Below, in pieces: positions 7,845 to 16,340 of a stretch of DNA of 64,000 bases (position 1 is its first letter; every line of letters begins with the position of its first letter). The DNA lies in NCBI GenBank assembly GCA_947446925.1, contig CANFHU010000006.1:62001-126000 (forward strand), read 5' to 3'. Under the pieces are notes generated by a model. It made no database searches. It was not told where the DNA came from and was given only the letters and a program-made list of their open reading frames with translations. The position numbers were made by a program, and so were the translations under genes. This stretch comes from Flavobacteriia bacterium. GTDB lineage: Bacteria > Bacteroidota > Bacteroidia > Flavobacteriales_D > Crocinitomicaceae.

Positions 7845-9052
7845 ACATCTGCTAATAAAAAATCAATAAGATTCATCCATTTAATTCCATTACTTGAAGT
7901 TTCAAAACCGTTATCAAGCGATAAAACATATTTTGGAAAACTATCTTTAACCATTTCTAATGAACGATATTCACGTTCAATAACTTTGTCATTGTTCAGT
8001 TGCGTACATACTTGAATGTATAATTTTTCACTTCCTTTAGAAGCAATAAAATCAATTTCCAAATCATCAAACTTACCAATTGTTATGGTGTAATCTCTTG
8101 ATTTCAATTCTAAATAAACGATATTTTCCAATTGAGCCGAAATGGATTCAGGTGTATATCCTAATGTTGCAAATCTTAATCCGATGTCAGACATATAATA
8201 CTTTTCGTATGTTTCTAACAAGCGCTTTCCTTTCAAATCAAAACGTTCGACTTTTTCAAATAATAATGCATCACAACTAAAACGTATATAGTTTAGTACA
8301 GTATCAACTGAAACTTTTCTTTTCTGTGATTTCATAAAATCACTTATACTTTTTGCACTAGTAATTTTACCGCTATTATCTATTAAATATTTCCCAATAA
8401 CATCTAACATCGCAGCATCTCTTATACTATTCCTGACTATTATATCTTTTAATAATACACTATTATAAATAGATTGTAAGTATTGTCTTATTACGGTATC
8501 ATCCAATTCCATGTGATGCAATCCAGGAAAACCACCAAGCTTTAAAAACCGATTAAATTGCTGTTCAATAGTATAGTTAAGACTTTTTATCTGGTAAAAT
8601 GCTAAAAATTCTGAGAAAACTAAAGAATACATTTTAAATTCTATATACCTTCCAGAAAGTAGTGTTGCTAATTCAGAAGAAAGAAGTTTTGCATTCGAAC
8701 CAGAAATATAGATGTCACTTTTTCCTTCTGCTAATAGTGAGTTGATCGCTTTTTCCCAATCCTCTACCTCTTGTACTTCATCTATAAAGACATAGTATGT
8801 AACACCAGAATTTGTTTGTCTTTCTTGTATATAGGTGTATAAATCCTTGTAATTTTTTAAGCCATCAAATTCCATCAACTCCATATTGATATGTATGATT
8901 TGTTCAATAGCAACTTTTCTGTTTTCTAATAACTGTATGATTTGTTTGAGCAATGTACTTTTACCACATCGACGAATCCCAGTAATGACTTTAATAACAG
9001 GCTTATCAATAAACGAAATAAGTTTATCTAAATATCTTTTTCTTTCTATCAT
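7838..9052 (-). CDS. AAA_14/DUF4143 ATPase
   Basis: The 404-residue protein is a typical member of the mobile ATPase family with an N-terminal AAA_14 domain and a C-terminal DUF4143 (PD-(D/E)XK-like) domain. Walker A is GIRRCGKST (residues about 25-33), Walker B is YYVFIDEVQEVEDW, and YISGSNAKLLSSELATLLSG is the sensor region. The C-terminal half contains LENIVYLELKSRDYTITIG and DDLEIDFIASKGSEKLYIQV, the degenerate nuclease-like core. The cellular role of this family is not established. The gene is trapped between the complete recG and a second copy of the recG 3' end, and its stop overlaps the start of that fragment, so it is most likely acquired DNA. Confidence 0.9.
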   Translation of the reverse strand: MIERKRYLDKLISFIDKPVIKVITGIRRCGKSTLLKQIIQLLENRKVAIEQIIHINMELMEFDGLKNYKDLYTYIQERQTNSGVTYYVFIDEVQEVEDWEKAINSLLAEGKSDIYISGSNAKLLSSELATLLSGRYIEFKMYSLVFSEFLAFYQIKSLNYTIEQQFNRFLKLGGFPGLHHMELDDTVIRQYLQSIYNSVLLKDIIVRNSIRDAAMLDVIGKYLIDNSGKITSAKSISDFMKSQKRKVSVDTVLNYIRFSCDALLFEKVERFDLKGKRLLETYEKYYMSDIGLRFATLGYTPESISAQLENIVYLELKSRDYTITIGKFDDLEIDFIASKGSEKLYIQVCTQLNNDKVIEREYRSLEMVKDSFPKYVLSLDNGFETSSNGIKWMNLIDFLLADVW

Positions 9053-9090
9053 AATCGAATTTATATGTAAATATATAAATAATTTCGATT
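9053..9090. promoter_or_regulatory. Inverted repeat directly upstream of the ATPase gene
   Basis: AATCGAA at 9053-9059 and its reverse complement TTCGATT at 9084-9090 flank an AT-only stretch immediately before the ATPase start codon. It could be an operator or a hairpin in the 5' leader. The position is suggestive, but no regulator is known. Confidence 0.35.
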
Positions 9091-9164
9091 ACAATATAAA
9101 TAATTCACGTATTATTGTGTTTATTTGACTATAAGCGAATGCTTTGTCAGGTTTTTACTCCGAA

Positions 9165-9178
9165 TAACAACGTTGTTA
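9165..9178. repeat. 14-bp perfect palindrome in the recG-ATPase spacer
   Basis: TAACAACGTTGTTA is a perfect palindrome inside the 225-bp spacer between the ATPase gene and recG. The spacer otherwise holds no frame I would call a gene. The palindrome could be an operator or a remnant of the event that brought in the ATPase gene. Confidence 0.4.
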
Positions 9179-9277
9179 ACCCACTACGTTGGATTTTGAA
9201 AATAAAAAGCAATTCTTGTAGACTCCATAAAATAATAAAAGTATTTTTTTCATGACTTTGTGTATTGATTCAATTCA

Positions 9278-11374
9278 TTAAGATATCTTACTCCAATTTG
9301 GCTTCTCCTTTAAAATCGAAATGATTTTATGACGAATAATTTTATTCTCGGGTAATTCTAAATTAGGGTCTTTCTGTAAAATTTCTCTTGCTTTTTCTCT
9401 TGCAGTAACCACCAAATGATTGTCTTTAACCAAATCTGCAATTTTTAAATCGAGGATACCGCTTTGTTGTGTCCCCATAATATCTCCTGGTCCACGTAGT
9501 TCTAGATCGACTTCTGCAATTTCAAAACCATCTTGCGTGCGAACCATCGTAGCCATACGTTTTTTACTTTCTTTGGAAAGTTTGTCCTTAGTCATTAAGA
9601 TACAATAGGATTTTTCAGAGCCACGACCAACACGACCACGTAATTGATGTAATTGGGACAAACCAAATCGTTCCGCGCTTTCAATAATCATAATGGATGC
9701 ATTTGGGACATTGACACCTACTTCGATCACGGTAGTAGCGACCATGATTTGCGTATGGCCTTCAATGAATTGACGCATTTCAAAATCTTTGGCTTCGGGT
9801 TTCATTTGTCCATGAACGATACTTACATGGTATTGGGGTCTTGGAAATGCACGGGTTACGGATTCGTATCCTTCCATTAAATTGTGGTAATCCAAGGATT
9901 CAGATTCATTGATCAAAGGGAAAACAATATACACCTGTCTGCCTTTCGCGATTTCATTTCGCATGAACCCAAAGATGCGCGAACGATCCCCTTCAAAACG
10001 GTGTTCGGTCGTAATTGGTTTTCTTCCAGGTGGTAATTCATCGATCACCGAAACATCCAAATCACCATAAACAGTCATTGCTAAGGTTCGTGGAATCGGT
10101 GTTGCTGTCATGACCAAAATATGTGGCGGTGTTTCACTTTTTGCCCATAAACGAGAACGTTGTGCTACTCCAAAACGATGTTGTTCATCAATGACAACCA
10201 ATCCAAGTTTGGTGAATTTGACATTATCTTCTAATAAAGCATGTGTTCCAACCAAGATGTGCGCTTCACCGGTTTCTAATTCTTGATGAATTACTTTACG
10301 AGCCGATTTCTTAACCGAACCTGTCAATTTTTGAACTTTGATTGGTAAGTTTTTTACCAAGTCGGAGATGGTTTCAAAATGTTGTTGCGCTAATATTTCA
10401 GTTGGTGCCATGATGGCTGCTTGGTAACCATTTCCGACTGCCATGAGCATGCATAATAACGCGACCAAGGTTTTACCAGATCCAACATCTCCCTGGAGTA
10501 AGCGATTCATGTGGTGACCACTTTTGATGTCGTGGCGAATTTCTCGTATTACTCTTTTTTGCGCATTTGTTAACGGAAAGGGAAGGTGATGCTCATAGAA
10601 ATCCATGAAGACACTCCCGACTTCAGCAAACACATTTCCTTTGTTTTTTTGTAACGCAATTTGTTTACGGAGTAATAATTCAAGTTGTAAAAAGAATAAT
10701 TCCTCAAATTTTAGTCTGTATTTTGCCGCTTCTGCAAGTTCTAAGTTTTGTGGGTAATGTATTTGTTTGATGGCTGTTTCTCTTGGGAGTAGTTGCAGTT
10801 CTTTAATAATTTCAGGAGAAAGATTCTCTGGAATGTGATTATTCAGTTGTATGACCAATGCACTTGTTAGTTTCTCAATCCCTTTGGAATGTAACCCTTT
10901 AACAGCTAATTTTTCGGTGGAAGAATAGATGGCTTTTAATCCTTTTCTCGGGTCTGCTTGTTGGATAGGAATGATTTCTGGATGAGGTATGCTGTAATTG
11001 TTTCCAAATATTTTGGGTTTACCATAAACTTGATAAACTGCATTTAATATTAGGGTTGGTTTCACCCATTTAATACCCTGAAACCATACCAAGTCAATAA
11101 TACCTGTATTGTCCTCAAATTTTACATTTAAGCGACGTTGTTTTCCTAGTCCAACTTCTTCGATTCGAATGATTTTTCCAGTTAGTTGAACAAACCCTTC
11201 GGATTGTGGTAATTCAGAAACTTTATTGTAGTAGGAGCGATCGACATACCGAAAAGGGTAGTAATCCAATAAATCGCCAAAAGTTTTGATGTTAATTTCT
11301 TTACGTAGGATTTCTGCACGTTGTGGACCAACACCTTTGAGGAATTCAATGGGAGTTTGCAGAAATTCAGACAT
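9278..11374 (-). CDS. recG: ATP-dependent DNA helicase RecG
   Basis: RecG remodels stalled replication forks and Holliday junctions. The 698-residue protein is full length: an N-terminal wedge/OB domain (residues about 1-170, with the ILRKEINIKTFGDLLDYYPF helix-hairpin region), then helicase motifs GDVGSGKT (motif I), VIDEQHRFGVAQR (DEQH, motif II), LVMTATPIPRTL (motif III), and the RecG-specific QLHQLRGRVGRG and LRGPGDIMGTQQSG segments near the C-terminus. The last third of the C-terminal domain is duplicated at 7518-7844. If the duplicate arose by insertion of foreign DNA, the 3' end joined here to recG may be the incoming copy. Confidence 0.97.
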   Translation of the reverse strand: MSEFLQTPIEFLKGVGPQRAEILRKEINIKTFGDLLDYYPFRYVDRSYYNKVSELPQSEGFVQLTGKIIRIEEVGLGKQRRLNVKFEDNTGIIDLVWFQGIKWVKPTLILNAVYQVYGKPKIFGNNYSIPHPEIIPIQQADPRKGLKAIYSSTEKLAVKGLHSKGIEKLTSALVIQLNNHIPENLSPEIIKELQLLPRETAIKQIHYPQNLELAEAAKYRLKFEELFFLQLELLLRKQIALQKNKGNVFAEVGSVFMDFYEHHLPFPLTNAQKRVIREIRHDIKSGHHMNRLLQGDVGSGKTLVALLCMLMAVGNGYQAAIMAPTEILAQQHFETISDLVKNLPIKVQKLTGSVKKSARKVIHQELETGEAHILVGTHALLEDNVKFTKLGLVVIDEQHRFGVAQRSRLWAKSETPPHILVMTATPIPRTLAMTVYGDLDVSVIDELPPGRKPITTEHRFEGDRSRIFGFMRNEIAKGRQVYIVFPLINESESLDYHNLMEGYESVTRAFPRPQYHVSIVHGQMKPEAKDFEMRQFIEGHTQIMVATTVIEVGVNVPNASIMIIESAERFGLSQLHQLRGRVGRGSEKSYCILMTKDKLSKESKKRMATMVRTQDGFEIAEVDLELRGPGDIMGTQQSGILDLKIADLVKDNHLVVTAREKAREILQKDPNLELPENKIIRHKIISILKEKPNWSKIS

Positions 11375-11394
11375 AGTATTTATTTTCTGGTTAA

Positions 11395-11541
11395 CACAAA
11401 GGACTCAAAGATAATGCACAAAGTGCACAATTTTTTAGATTTAATTTGAACTTTTTTTTTGCAAAGCGACTTTGTGTGCGAAGCAAGTTATTCAATTAAA
11501 CTTTGTGTACTCAGTGACCTTTTTTTTTCTTTGTGTTAAAA
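11395..11541. repeat. CTTTGTGT-type intergenic filler between recG and paaD
   Basis: The spacer repeats variants of the words ACACAAAG and CTTTGTGT on both strands (for example AACACAAAGGACTCAAAG near 11394, GCACAAAGTGCACAA near 11417, ACTTTGTGTGCG near 11469, CTTTGTGTACTCAGTGACC near 11502, CTTTGTGTT near 11531). It has no supported gene. This vocabulary is common between genes in Bacteroidota genomes. Confidence 0.6.
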
Positions 11542-12021
11542 TCACTTCAAACACTTAAAATAATCAAAGGGTTCCAAGCAATCCAAACATTGGTAATGTG
11601 CTTTACATGCGGTACTTCCAAATTGACTAATCATTTTTGTATGGCTGCTTTTACATTTCGGACAAGGAACAACAGTTGGTTTTGCAAAAAGTACACTTTT
11701 ATCTACTTCATGTTCTGGTGGAGCAATACCGTATTCGCGTAATTTGTTTCTTCCGTTTTCACTCATCCAGTCGGTTGTCCAAGCAGGAGAAAGTGTCATT
11801 TCAACCTTGGTGTTTACCGTTGGAGATAATAATTTGATAATATCCTCTTGAATGACATTCATTGCTGGACATCCACTATAGGTTGGAGTGATTGTTACAA
11901 TGCATGAATCATCTGAAATAGAAACAGTTCGTACGATTCCTAAATCAACAATGCTAAGTACAGGAATCTCAGGATCAGAGATTTGTTCTAATTGCTCCCA
12001 AATATCTTTTTCTGTTACCAT
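11542..12021 (-). CDS. paaD: Phenylacetyl-CoA epoxidase complex protein PaaD
   Basis: PaaD is a MIP18/DUF59-type protein thought to help mature the iron centre of the phenylacetyl-CoA epoxidase rather than catalyse the reaction. The N-terminal half has the DUF59 hallmark VTITPTYSGCPAMN with its reactive cysteine. The C-terminal half carries two Cys pairs (CPKCKSSH and CLDCLEPF) that would bind zinc or iron-sulfur. Its 159 residues match family length. The start overlaps the paaC stop by 7 bp, so translation is probably coupled. It is the last gene of paaABCD. Confidence 0.93.
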   Translation of the reverse strand: MVTEKDIWEQLEQISDPEIPVLSIVDLGIVRTVSISDDSCIVTITPTYSGCPAMNVIQEDIIKLLSPTVNTKVEMTLSPAWTTDWMSENGRNKLREYGIAPPEHEVDKSVLFAKPTVVPCPKCKSSHTKMISQFGSTACKAHYQCLDCLEPFDYFKCLK

Positions 12022-12773
12022 TCCATGTTTGGGTAAGCGCGTTGCATATATTGCATTTCAGATAATAAATAACCAAAATGTTCTGTATGAATTCCTTTTC
12101 TACCTCCAGTATGTTGCCAAGAATTGGTAGGAATAGTCAATGTTGCTTCTGTTAATACTTGCTCTACATGCGTATTCCAAGTTGCTTTAAAAATAGAATT
12201 GTCTACACCTAGACCCAATTCAATTACGTTTTGATCTACTTCATCTTGGTAGAATAGTTCATCTGTGAATTTCCAAAGTGTATTCACTGCTTCTTGCACA
12301 CGTCGATGTGATTCTTCTGTACCGTCTCCTAAGCGAATAACCCATTCCGAGGAATGTTTTAAATGATATTTAGTTTCTTTCAAAGATTTTTCTGCAATTC
12401 CAGCCAATCTTTCATCCGTTGAATTACAAAGTGACTCGAATACCAATTTGCGATATACATCAAAAAAGAATTGACGCACAATAGTATAGCCAAAATCTAC
12501 ATTTGGTTGTTCAACTAATAATAGGTTAGAATATTCTTTTTCTAAACGTAAAAACGCTAATTGATCTATGTTTTTACCTTTGTTTTCAATGGAAACAGCA
12601 AGTTCGTATAGATTGTTAGTTTGACCAATTAAGTCTAATGCGATATTTGTTAACGCAATATCTTCTTCTAAAATTGGTCCATGACCACACCATTCAGAGA
12701 TACGTTGCCCTAAAATTAGACTATCGTCTCCAAGGCGAACGATGTAATTATAAAATGCTTCTTGAGTTGTCAT
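12015..12773 (-). CDS. paaC: Phenylacetyl-CoA epoxidase structural subunit PaaC
   Basis: PaaC is the ferritin-like subunit that pairs with PaaA to form the core of the epoxidase. The 252-residue protein has the expected helical layout with SEWCGHGPILEEDIALTNIALDLIGQ near the N-terminus and ETKYHLKHSSEWVIRLGDGTEESHRR in the middle, a region strongly conserved in PaaC. It is thought to be structural, with PaaA holding the working di-iron site. It begins 5 bp after paaB and overlaps paaD by 7 bp, consistent with one tightly packed transcript. Confidence 0.94.
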   Translation of the reverse strand: MTTQEAFYNYIVRLGDDSLILGQRISEWCGHGPILEEDIALTNIALDLIGQTNNLYELAVSIENKGKNIDQLAFLRLEKEYSNLLLVEQPNVDFGYTIVRQFFFDVYRKLVFESLCNSTDERLAGIAEKSLKETKYHLKHSSEWVIRLGDGTEESHRRVQEAVNTLWKFTDELFYQDEVDQNVIELGLGVDNSIFKATWNTHVEQVLTEATLTIPTNSWQHTGGRKGIHTEHFGYLLSEMQYMQRAYPNMEW

Positions 12774-12778
12774 AAGGA

Positions 12779-13066
12779 TTACATATGAGATATTCCATCG
12801 GGAACATTATAAAAAGTTGGATGTCTATATATTTTACTTTCAGATGGTTCAAAAAATTCTGCTGACTCATCTGGATCAGATGCGGTAACTAATTTAGATT
12901 CAATTACCCAAATACTAATTCCTTCACTTCTGCGTGTATAAACATCACGTGCATTGTCAATTGCCATTTGTGCATCAGCAGCACGAAGACTTCCAACATG
13001 TTTGTGACTTAATCCTTGTTTACTTCGAATAAAAACCTCCCAAAGTGGCCATTCTTTTGAACTCAT
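12779..13066 (-). CDS. paaB: Phenylacetyl-CoA epoxidase subunit PaaB
   Basis: PaaB is the small subunit that bridges PaaAC heterodimers. The 95-residue protein begins MSSKEWPLWEVFIRSKQG and contains HKHVGSLRAADAQMAIDNARDVYTRR, the segment that identifies the family. Length is normal. It lies between paaA (10 bp upstream) and paaC (5 bp downstream) in paaABCD order. Confidence 0.95.
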   Translation of the reverse strand: MSSKEWPLWEVFIRSKQGLSHKHVGSLRAADAQMAIDNARDVYTRRSEGISIWVIESKLVTASDPDESAEFFEPSESKIYRHPTFYNVPDGISHM

Positions 13067-13076
13067 AGTGTATGTA

Positions 13077-14027
13077 TTAATGTGTCAATTCTTTTTTCTT
13101 TCTTTTTTCAGCGAATGCATTTGCAGCCTCTCTTACCCAAGCACCATTTTCTTTTGCATTACGACGTGCGTCAATACGTTCTTTATTGCATGGTCCGTTT
13201 CCTTGAATAACTTGATTAAACTCTTCCCAATTAATAGTTCCAAAATCATAACTACCTCGTGCTTCATTCCATTTCAAATCTTTGTCTGGAATTGTTAAAC
13301 CAACCATTTCTGCTTGAGCAACTGTAACATCTATAAATTGTTGACGTAATTCATCATTTGAGGAACGTTTGATTTTCCATTTTATAGATTGTGCTGAGTT
13401 GGGTGAGTTGTCATCGTTAGGTCCAAACATCATTAATGCTGGCCACCAAAAACGATTCAAAGAATCTTGTGCCATCTGTTTTTGTTCCGGTGTTCCGTTT
13501 GCTAATAAACTTACAATTTCGAAACCTTGGCGTTGGTGAAAAGATTCTTCTTTACAAACACGAACCATTGCACGTGCATAAGGTCCGTAAGAACAACGGC
13601 ATAACGGCACCTGATTCATGATAGCAGCACCATCAACTAACCAACCGATAGTTCCCATATCTGCCCATGTCAAAGTTGGGTAATTAAAAATGGAGGAGTA
13701 TTTCGCTTTACCACTATGTAAATCATCAATGCTTTTTTCTCTATCTAAGCCTAAAGTTTCCGCTGCAGAATATAGATATAAACCATGTCCAGCTTCGTCT
13801 TGCACTTTGGCAAGTAAAACCGCTTTGCGTTTCAAACTTGGCGCTCGGGTAATCCAATTACCTTCAGGCAACATCCCTACAATTTCAGAATGTGCATGCT
13901 GGGAGATTTGGCGCATTAATGTTTTACGATATCCCTCAGGCATCCAATCGTTTGGTTCTATTTTGATATCAGCATCGATTTTTGCTTGAAATTCTCTTTC
14001 TAATTCCTCAATATTTTTTGTGCTCAT
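13077..14027 (-). CDS. paaA: Phenylacetyl-CoA epoxidase catalytic subunit PaaA
   Basis: PaaA carries the di-iron site that inserts oxygen into the aromatic ring of phenylacetyl-CoA, giving the 1,2-epoxide of the phenylacetate pathway. The 316-residue protein shows the ferritin-like iron motifs [17 protein letters not shown] and [15 protein letters not shown], and the central [20 protein letters not shown] region conserved in PaaA. It is the first gene of the minus-strand paaABCD unit and diverges from paaE, with 166 bp between them. A minus-strand TAAATTTG (14045-14052) lies 17 bp from its start and is a good candidate for the promoter. Confidence 0.96.
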   Translation of the reverse strand: MSTKNIEELEREFQAKIDADIKIEPNDWMPEGYRKTLMRQISQHAHSEIVGMLPEGNWITRAPSLKRKAVLLAKVQDEAGHGLYLYSAAETLGLDREKSIDDLHSGKAKYSSIFNYPTLTWADMGTIGWLVDGAAIMNQVPLCRCSYGPYARAMVRVCKEESFHQRQGFEIVSLLANGTPEQKQMAQDSLNRFWWPALMMFGPNDDNSPNSAQSIKWKIKRSSNDELRQQFIDVTVAQAEMVGLTIPDKDLKWNEARGSYDFGTINWEEFNQVIQGNGPCNKERIDARRNAKENGAWVREAANAFAEKRKKKELTH

Positions 14028-14044
14028 ATGGAAAGTTTAGTAAA

Positions 14045-14052
14045 CAAATTTA
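14045..14052 (-). promoter_or_regulatory. Candidate -7 box for paaABCD
   Basis: On the minus strand this reads TAAATTTG, matching the Bacteroidota consensus TAnnTTTG, just upstream of the paaA start codon. No clear TTG element was found at the ideal spacing, so only the -7 box is called. Confidence 0.45.
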
Positions 14053-14167
14053 CATAAAATCGCACTAAAATAAAATCTATATGCTAGAATAAATTAAAAT
14101 AATCACCAATCTTACCATCGTATACAAAGTGTGGATATTTATTTTAAAATTATACTTAACTTTTTAG

Positions 14168-14175
14168 TAATTTTG
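14168..14175 (+). promoter_or_regulatory. Candidate -7 box for paaE
   Basis: TAATTTTG matches TAnnTTTG and ends 18 bp before the first paaE start codon, which would give a short leader. The 166-bp paaA-paaE spacer would then carry two divergent promoters. Confidence 0.45.
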
Positions 14176-14193
14176 AAATCGAAAAAATAGAAT

Positions 14194-15258
14194 ATGAAGC
14201 CAAGTTTTCATCGATTAATAATTAAAGACATTGTAAAAGAAACAAAAGATGCTGTGTCTGTTTCTTTTGAAGTGCCAGAAGAACTTAAATCCTCTTTTTC
14301 GTACAAGTCAGGACAATATTTAACACTCAAAGCAATAATAAACGGAGAGGATGTTAGGCGTTCTTACTCCTTATGTTCAGCACCTCATGAAGATAGTTGG
14401 AAGGTTGCAATCAAAGCAATTGATGCTGGTAAATTTTCTAATTATGCTAATAACGAATTAAAAAAAGGAGATTTGCTAGAGGTGATGAATCCGATGGGGA
14501 GTTTTGTTTTACCACACGAAATTGAAAATAAGAATTTTGTTTTTTTTGCGGTTGGTAGTGGTGTGACACCAGTTTTATCCATGATAAAGTCTGTTCTTGC
14601 AGGATCAAAAACTTCTAATATTAGCTTTTTTTATGGGAATAAAGGGTTTGCATCTATTATTTTTAGAGAAGAAATTGAGGCGCTAAAAAATAAATACATG
14701 GATCGATTGCGTGTGGTGCATGTATTATCGCGTGAAAGTCTTGGGAATGCTATTCAAAAAGGAAGAATTGACGGACAAAAATGTAGCGATTTGATAGATG
14801 CTTTTGTTCCAGTAAAAACAATTGATGATGTTTTTATTTGTGGGCCAAAAGAGATGATTTTTGCAGTTAGAGATACTTTTGTTTCTAAAGGGATTGAAGA
14901 GAAATCAATTCATTTTGAGTTGTTTACATCTGGAGATTCTAATGTTAAACAAGAGGTGGAGAAACAAGAAGATGCGATTAGTTCATTAGTTACTGTAATT
15001 GTAGATGGTGATGTATTGGAAATTCCTTTGAAGTCTAACGATATCAATATCTTAGATGCTGCATTGAATGCTGGTGCTGATCTACCTTTTGCTTGTAAAG
15101 GTGGAGTTTGTTGTACATGCAAAGCGAAAATAGTAGAAGGTACTGCAAAAATGGATGTAAATTATGCATTAGAAGCGGATGAAGTAGAAGCGGGATATAT
15201 TCTTACGTGTCAATCTCATCCTACATCCGAAAAATTAATTGTTTCATTTGACGAATAA
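14194..15258 (+). CDS. paaE: Phenylacetyl-CoA epoxidase reductase PaaE (copy 1)
   Basis: PaaE passes electrons from NADPH through FAD and a plant-type 2Fe-2S cluster to the PaaA di-iron site. The 354-residue protein has the FAD motif RRSYSLCSAP (about residue 52), the NAD(P)-binding AVGSGVTPVLSMIKS (about 124) with a later FICGPKEM, and a C-terminal ferredoxin domain with CKGGVCCTC and a final cysteine in ILTCQ. It is divergent from paaA and starts a three-gene plus-strand set; the next gene is a paralogue 2 bp away. Confidence 0.92.
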   Translation: MKPSFHRLIIKDIVKETKDAVSVSFEVPEELKSSFSYKSGQYLTLKAIINGEDVRRSYSLCSAPHEDSWKVAIKAIDAGKFSNYANNELKKGDLLEVMNPMGSFVLPHEIENKNFVFFAVGSGVTPVLSMIKSVLAGSKTSNISFFYGNKGFASIIFREEIEALKNKYMDRLRVVHVLSRESLGNAIQKGRIDGQKCSDLIDAFVPVKTIDDVFICGPKEMIFAVRDTFVSKGIEEKSIHFELFTSGDSNVKQEVEKQEDAISSLVTVIVDGDVLEIPLKSNDINILDAALNAGADLPFACKGGVCCTCKAKIVEGTAKMDVNYALEADEVEAGYILTCQSHPTSEKLIVSFDE

Positions 15259-15260
15259 AT

Positions 15261-16340
15261 ATGGGATTTTTAGATAAAATATTCAAGAAAAAAGAGGACG
15301 TAAAATCTCCTAAGGGATATAATACATTACGTGTAAAAGAAGTAGTTAAGGTAACTACAGACAGTGTGAAAATAGTGTTTGATATTCCAACGGAATTAAG
15401 TAAGCAGTATGTTTTTGTTCCAGGACAGTATGTAACACTTTCCATTACAGTGGAAGGAAAAGAAGAACGTCGTTCTTACTCCATTTGTAGCGGACCGCAT
15501 GAAGCATTGGCTGTAGCAATAAAAGTAGTTCCAAATGGTAAAGTTTCGACATGGGCTAACCAAAAATTGAAAGTAGGCGATGAAGTTTTTGTTTCCAAAC
15601 CGGAGGGTAACTTTAATTGGAATACAAAAGATGCGTTTATTGTTGCTTTTGCTGCTGGAAGTGGTATTACTCCAATGCTATCTATCGCAAAACATTTGGA
15701 AAGTCAAATCGGTGACATGCGCCTTTTTTACGGAAACAAAAGCGAATCAACTACTATGTTCTTAAGTGACTTAAAAACATTGAAAAACACAAATACGCAT
15801 TTGTTTTTAACACAAGAAATAAAAGAGGGTACTACAAATAGTCGATTAAATAAAGAAGCGATTAGTGAATTAATAAAGTCTGATTTGAATTTATTGAAAG
15901 CGGACGCCTATTTCTTATGTGGTCCTGAAGAAATGATTAAAAGTGGATTAGAAACATTTAAGTTATTTGGTGTGTCTAAAGAAAAAATTCACTACGAATT
16001 ATTTACGACACCTGTTTTGTTGGTTGAAAAACAAGATGAAGTAACGGAGGTTTTTAAAGGGACTAGTCAAGTAACTGTTTTTTTAGATCAAGAAAAAATT
16101 GAACTTACAATGGATGAGAATTCCACTTCTGTCATAGATTCTTTAAACAGAGAAGGATATGATCCTCCATATTCTTGTCGTGGTGGTGTATGTTGTGCGT
16201 GTCAAGCAAAAGTTATCGAAGGAAAAGTAACGATGAAAATGAATTATTCGTTAACAGAGCAAGAGGTTGAAAATGGCTATATTTTAACTTGTCAAGCGCA
16301 ACCAGCTTCTGAAAAAGTTACCATTAGTTATGATGCGTAG
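15261..16340 (+). CDS. PaaE-like ferredoxin reductase (copy 2)
   Basis: This second reductase of 359 residues has the same domain order as its neighbour: FAD domain with RRSYSICSGP, NAD(P) domain with AAGSGITPMLSIAKHL and FLCGPEEM, and C-terminal 2Fe-2S ferredoxin domain with CRGGVCCAC and ILTCQ. The N-terminus has an extra basic stretch (FLDKIFKKKEDVKSPKG). The two proteins share architecture but differ at many positions, so this is an old duplication rather than a recent one. It begins 2 bp after copy 1. It may serve the same epoxidase, or another oxygenase, or use a different nicotinamide. Confidence 0.9.
   Translation: MGFLDKIFKKKEDVKSPKGYNTLRVKEVVKVTTDSVKIVFDIPTELSKQYVFVPGQYVTLSITVEGKEERRSYSICSGPHEALAVAIKVVPNGKVSTWANQKLKVGDEVFVSKPEGNFNWNTKDAFIVAFAAGSGITPMLSIAKHLESQIGDMRLFYGNKSESTTMFLSDLKTLKNTNTHLFLTQEIKEGTTNSRLNKEAISELIKSDLNLLKADAYFLCGPEEMIKSGLETFKLFGVSKEKIHYELFTTPVLLVEKQDEVTEVFKGTSQVTVFLDQEKIELTMDENSTSVIDSLNREGYDPPYSCRGGVCCACQAKVIEGKVTMKMNYSLTEQEVENGYILTCQAQPASEKVTISYDA

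Noticed and set aside
9165-9200. Integron attC-like site suggested by GTTAAC and CAACGTTG words near the ATPase gene
   Set aside because: No complementary R/L box pair of the right spacing and no integrase; only the palindrome is reported.
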